Part shown: in pieces, positions 59,420 to 64,000 of the stretch | Layout of the letters: every line of letters begins with the position of its first letter | Position numbering within the stretch: position 1 is the first letter of the stretch | Origin: Ciona intestinalis | Taxonomy: Eukaryota; Chordata; Ascidiacea; Phlebobranchia; Cionidae | Length of the DNA: 64,000 nucleotides | Direction of reading: 5' to 3' | Assembly (NCBI RefSeq): GCF_000224145.3 | Contig: NW_004190493.2 | Span: 23,503 to 87,502, forward strand | Position numbers and translations under genes: made by a program | The notes under the pieces: generated by a model | Database searches by the model: none | What the model was told of the DNA's origin: nothing | Seen by the model: the letters and a program-made list of their open reading frames with translations, nothing else

Positions 59420-60956
59420 TTATAGTGCAGGTGACAGTCTTGCGAGTATATGTAAATGCATAACGTTCTTCACTGATTTATTCATGCTTTGATTTTCGAA
59501 CACAAGTATTTCGTATCGTTGGTTTGGGTAAGTCTGTGCAAAGATTTCTTTTGCTTCTGCAACTGTCGGTAAATAGTCGTCCGCCCAAAGTACAAACTGT
59601 TCAATACCATTGTCCAAATAGTAAGGATAACTGTTCTTTTCTAATCGCACTGAACGCCCTGCACCGAAAAATATCAGTAAGCCCCGTCAAAATTGACTCA
59701 ATAGCAGCACCAGGCGGTTATAAAATATTTTGATACGCAATGTTTTAAATTAAACCACGGCCGGTACCGTGACACAACCGTAAGCGTCCCTGCCTCTAGT
59801 CAAGGTTTACTAGAAATATCTCTAGAAGACCGTACTTTACCACAAAATTGTAGGGGTGTGAAACTCGACACTGCTACTATTGTTGGCCTATATGGCTACG
59901 GACAAAACACTTACAGGCATTTGCTCCAAACCGGTGCAGTCCCATATAGGTTGTGAATTTTACAGCCACAAATTAAAAAATCCAAATATAAAATCCCCCA
60001 CAAAGTTACATATATATGATAACTCGTAAGCGGGCACGAGATGTATAAACAGAACCTAGTTAAGTGTGCTATAACGACTTTTGTTTAATAATCGAATAAA
60101 TAACTTGATTCATTTACTAACACCGATCCATCTAACCGCTAAATTATTGTATGTTACAATTTATAAAAAACAACAACAAATCGTTGCAACGTTGTATCTA
60201 CGACTAACCTCTTCCAGTCTCGCTTTGATCAACAAAAAAGACGGATTTTGAAACATTTTGTTCGTTGATTACTTCTTTTGATTTCATCGGATAGCCAAGG
60301 AAATGGTGTTTACAGAAGTCGTCTATGGACAACCATTGGTCCTTTATGCGCGCAATTTCTTCTTTATATTTTAAAGTTCCTGCAACAGATCTGCATTACT
60401 GTTAGATGGTTGAATAGAATTTGATATAACTTTAGTAATACGTGAATGCCTTTTATTTATCTTTGCGGGACGTGGCAATAATAGCCTAGTTGTCAGATCA
60501 TGCTCACTAGCTACGAATTTTGACAACCTACTATTAGTGATCATTAGGCAGGAGCTATTTGCGTTAAATGTAGCAAAGCGTTTTAACCTATATGATACCA
60601 CAACGACCAACACACTTATTTCAAACAATTCCTTATAATAACATGTTGTTGTTATACTCGTGACGTTCGGAAAGTCACTTTAACATCGCTATAAATAAAA
60701 TGCATTACCTGCCAAATAACAGATCGCCGGCTTCTACTTTATGTTGAATTATATCCCATGTATAAGGGGTCAAAGATATTAGGAACCCGTCAACATCTCT
60801 ATAAACTTCATTATTATTTGGGGTGTAAACATTTTTCTGGTCAATCCCTACATTTTCAGACATTCTGACTTCTCTATGACCCGTCTGATATTCCTTTATT
60901 GGTTGTGTTGTTGTGTTGTCATACGTACACATTGTGACGTTGCCCAATTCTAACAT
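59420..60956 (-). CDS. DUF3605-like protein
   Basis: Three exons: 60956-60709, 60390-60209, 59649-59420, with phases 2 and 1; 219 residues. The pattern TPYTWDIIQH, then LLFGRS, then KDQWLSIDDF, then RLEKNSYPYYLDNGIEQFVL and finally MNKSVKNVMHLHIL matches what I remember of DUF3605. There an F-T-W start, an R-S pair, PY..d.gieH..lW, and LKSV...H.HV near the end are conserved. The family is best known to me from fungi, where a member is called N-acetylglucosamine-induced protein 1; its biochemical function is unknown. No signal peptide or membrane helix. The start is uncertain: the ATG at 60956 follows an in-frame TAA, and internal Met residues 9 and 32 are alternatives. A SINE sits in intron 2. 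Confidence 0.7.
59757..60118 (+). mobile_element. SINE copy in DUF3605-like gene intron 2
   Basis: GGCCGGTACCGTGACACAAC (head), CTGCTACTATTGTTGGCC, CAAAACACTTACAGGCATTT and ACTCGTAAGCGGGCACGAG match the reference copy; the tail is ATTCATTTA. It is antisense to the host gene. Confidence 0.75.
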
Positions 60957-61364
60957 ATGGTAAACAAATTAGCAAAATGTTCAGCTAACACTACATACGT
61001 AAATTACAGCACAACACCGCCCGCTAAAGAGATCTACACGTTGAATATTTAAACTAACAGCAATCGAAGTAACCTTAGATAGTGTAAACTAGAACAGTCT
61101 GACAGCAAGTTTAAAATAAAACACAGCTTAAGCAACTGCATGCTTTTATTTAATAAGAACAGCGTCTGTTTAACGCATCATCACATAAGCGTGCATTGAA
61201 CTAAACACGTAATCATGACATATTTAGTAGAACGTGCAATACAACCCGTTAGTGATGCTGAAGCAATATAGTTGTCATGACGGTACAATACACAGTACCA
61301 GTATAAATGACAGTAATATTCAAAACAGGAAAGAAAACATTCATGCTGCACATATTCCAACATA
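60957..61364. other. Intergenic, nothing recognised
   Basis: Probable 5' flank of the DUF3605-like gene. No gene, repeat or clear promoter element seen. Confidence 0.45.
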
Positions 61365-61480
61365 CCGTGGGGTGGGGGAAGACGGGACACCTTTAGCACA
61401 TAATATCCAAATACTAATCGTGTTTTATTAAACAATTAACAACCGTCTACGGGAGTCGTGAGGATACGGTTTTATAATTA
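61365..61480. mobile_element. Half MITE copy
   Basis: GGTGGGGGAAGACGGGACAC and ACTAATCGTGTTTTATTAAA match the left half of the family; the right end is absent. A SINE head fragment follows at about 61717-61785 (GGTAACTGGATTCGATGCTA). Confidence 0.75.
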
Positions 61481-61997
61481 TTCGTACGTGCTACCATACA
61501 TAAGATATTCGATATGGCAATGAATAAGTTACGAATTTGTAAAATTAATAGAAACGAAGAACCGCCTTGTTGTTAAAATCGTAATATTTCCTCTGCGATG
61601 TTAATGCCGACGATCAACTGTCATTCCTGCGGAAATTTGCCTCACAAAACAAAACAGAAATATTGTTTGGGCGTCTAACACTTCGTTTGTTATAACAAAT
61701 ACGTGGAATACTCACATTATAACCAAAGGTAACTGGATTCGATGCTACACGCGGCTACAATAGCGAGGGTGTATGTCCTACGCATTAGCTTCGCACGCGA
61801 AAATAAATAAGTAATATTGAATAATACCAGACTACACTAAACTGTTGTACAATTCTAGAGAAATATTTAAATAAGACTATCGTTTTATTGTTTTCAAACA
61901 TACCAAACAGATACTGAGTTTAATAACACACTGTGTCTACTGCTGCTTTACATTCAACCACCACTCGTGAGACAAAAAAATATTTAAGTTCAATTAT

Positions 61998-62003
61998 TTT
62001 ATT
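61998..62003 (-). terminator. Polyadenylation signal AATAAA of ERI1
   Basis: AATAAA on the minus strand lies about 45 bases after the ERI1 stop codon at 62048. Confidence 0.7.
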
Positions 62004-62047
62004 AATCAAAAAATCTATAAAACTTGGAAACAAACATATTCGACATA

Positions 62048-63836
62048 TTACAAATGTAGATGATTTAAATTGGTTGTGAGGACGGCAGTTGCTTCTGTTA
62101 CATCAGCATTAGCATCATCATACGATGACAACAACGCCTTTTCTTTCTCAGAAATCACTTCAAGTTTCCCGGAGTTAAGTCTTTCATTAAACTGGAAGAT
62201 TGCTCCATCATCCAACATCCTCTGCACGATCCGGGATAAGTTTGTTGCATCATCCATCCCACAATGATGTCTTCCTTCGAACTCAAGTCCGATGTTGGAC
62301 AACATGTCCATCATTTTTGGTTTCTTAAGCTACAATGCAACCAAGGTTAGTTAACCACAATGCAAAGGGACTGCACAAAATATGGAGCAGTGAGTCAGTG
62401 GCTACATACAGATCAACCAGAATTATTAATAGTTTAATTTATATTAACATGCGAATTAACTTATGTGTGAGACAATGATCAACTGTAACTATATAAAGCC
62501 TGGTTTACATATAAGACATATGTGAACATTATATGAGAATCTCCTTGTTACTTTTACTGTGCTAACATGTCTTGATAATTGCCAACATTCACAAGCAAGT
62601 TATACCTTATAGAAGTTTCCATACACCTTTTTAAGATTAATCCACTTCTTTGCCCACCTTGGATATTTGATTTCACTCAAACAACATTGAATGTTTAGAA
62701 ACCGACTAAAGTCCCAAGGTCTGAAAATGCATTGAATAAATAAATACATATGCAACTATAAACATATCACATATTGTAAGAGTATACAAGAACATATGGG
62801 CATTTAAACGAGACACAAAGACAGTACATTGTTATAACAAACATTTTTAATTCATGGATTCTTAACCTTGCAGTAACTGCACACGTACCTTTTTGAAGTT
62901 TAATTTATTTTGTTTATGATATATTGTTAACATACTGCTTAACTTATTTGTGGAGTATTACCAGTGATGTGACACACAGTACACACACTCTGTGCTGGTT
63001 GACTAAACAGGTTTGAATAACTTACCCATCAGTAACAAACGCACACTTTCTTGGTGCAAACAAATCATGTTTTTTCATCCAGGTTTCAAAGTTGTTAAAA
63101 ACTGTGGTGAAGTCTGGAGCCGAATCAACATCACTTTGTTGAATTCCTGTGAGACTTGTGCAGAATTCCGATAATTGAGGGTTGAGAGCAGGTTTGCAGT
63201 AACTGTGAAAAACATCCACCTAAAAGAATAAAAATACCTAGGTTTAAAAAAGTTCCTACTTATGTTTTAACATGCACAATTTATAACCAGGGCAGTTTAT
63301 GAAAATATAAGTTTTTGTTATAAAAATCCAAGTTTGTTTTTAGGAACCTCTGGCAAAATAACCAAAAGATTTTATTGAGATCACCTTTTATCTACCATCC
63401 GTCTCTTATTTCCTAGAATGTTTTAAAGTACAACATGCAGTACTACTTGTACACTAAGTAGTACTACAGTAGCATAATATATTGACAATTGTTTGTGTTT
63501 TAGCAGCAGAGACCACATTCAGATCTTAAACACCAAGAAATTACCATTTGTAGTACACAATAAATTTACAAACAACAAAAATATGATAACCACAGTAAAA
63601 ATATCTTAGTTTTTGATCTTACACGTTCAGTGCTTGTTGTATCAATTAATACAGCCGGAAACTCAATAATCTCGTGAAGGTAATCTTGAGGGTTTTGCTG
63701 CTCACACGTGGCTTCATAATCGAGCACGACCAGATAAGGATAATGTTGCATTCCTTCCACATAACTTGGCTTCATGTGAAGCTTCTGCTTTTTGTAATAG
63801 TTCTTCAGACGTTTCATCAAAACTTCTTTTACTCCT
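62048..63836 (-). CDS. ERI1: ERI1 3'-5' exoribonuclease (partial, N-terminal exon(s) beyond right edge)
   Basis: Four exons are visible: 63836-63623, 63219-63026, 62720-62606, 62329-62048, all in consistent phase. The first starts in what looks like the end of a SAP domain (GVKEVLMKRLKNYYKKQKL) and enters the DEDDh nuclease. Catalytic residues are in place: Asp and Glu in VVLDYEATCE, Asp in FVTDGPWDFSRF, and His and Asp in HHCGMDDATNLSRI; the SLTGI block is also present. ERI1 trims the 3' end of histone mRNA stem-loops and 5.8S rRNA and degrades small RNAs. The product ends in a charged 40-residue tail after the nuclease fold. The 164 bases to the right edge are intron. Confidence 0.96.
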
Positions 63837-64000
63837 CTAGAAGTGGAAATAGAAAGAGAATGGGATCAGTATTAGCTATATTACAAAATTTCTGTACAAT
63901 TTGTTGTCTACAGCATTGACATTATAAATACACAAATGTTAACATTGCTTTAAAATTTGGGAGACGAAATTACTTTTGTGTGCATTTTTATGACTAAAAC

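Overview
The window looks like genomic DNA of a sea squirt, most likely the genus Ciona. It is AT-rich, with small multi-exon genes split by GT-AG introns. The proteins are chordate-type (a Tlx homeobox protein, full-length nephrocystin-4, ERI1, a Kelch-like protein). The DNA is littered with a tRNA-derived SINE carrying a (GAAT)n tail and with short inverted-repeat elements of the kind known from Ciona. Species identity is inferred; I could not run a search. Exon models below were built by hand from splice consensus, phase continuity and remembered family sequences.

Layout. 353-5676 (-): secreted protein with tandem C-type-lectin-like domains, running off the left edge, its introns full of mobile elements. 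9385-11788 (-): seven-exon secreted protein resembling a lytic polysaccharide monooxygenase (LPMO), with a Thr-rich linker and an unrecognised C-terminal domain. 14702-20613 (+): BTB-BACK-Kelch protein, 11 coding exons. About 21799-22275 (+): doubtful small one-helix membrane protein. 26047-27024 (+): two-exon EamA/SLC35G-like transporter. 30058-44077 (+): NPHP4, 28 coding exons, 1387 residues. 48070-54850 (+): Tlx, three coding exons. 59420-60956 (-): DUF3605-like protein, three exons. 62048-63836 (-): ERI1 3'-5' exoribonuclease, whose N-terminal exon(s) lie beyond the right edge.

The rest is intergenic DNA and repeats: at least a dozen SINE copies or fragments; a MITE family with ends GGGGGAAGATGGGACACC, in short (~200 bp) and long (1.2-1.5 kb) forms; a 0.94 kb TA-flanked inverted-repeat element; a hAT-like element; and another inverted-repeat element of ~1.1 kb. 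Three runs of N mark assembly gaps. The one at 55177-55301 separates two near-identical 1.6 kb blocks, each holding the last Tlx exon. This is best read as two haplotypes placed side by side, not as a true duplication.

The genes do not form an operon or one pathway. They are a mixed set: cilium (NPHP4), RNA decay (ERI1), development (Tlx), protein turnover (Kelch), extracellular carbohydrate-related proteins (lectin, LPMO-like). The most interesting item is the LPMO-like protein, because tunicates are animals that make cellulose.
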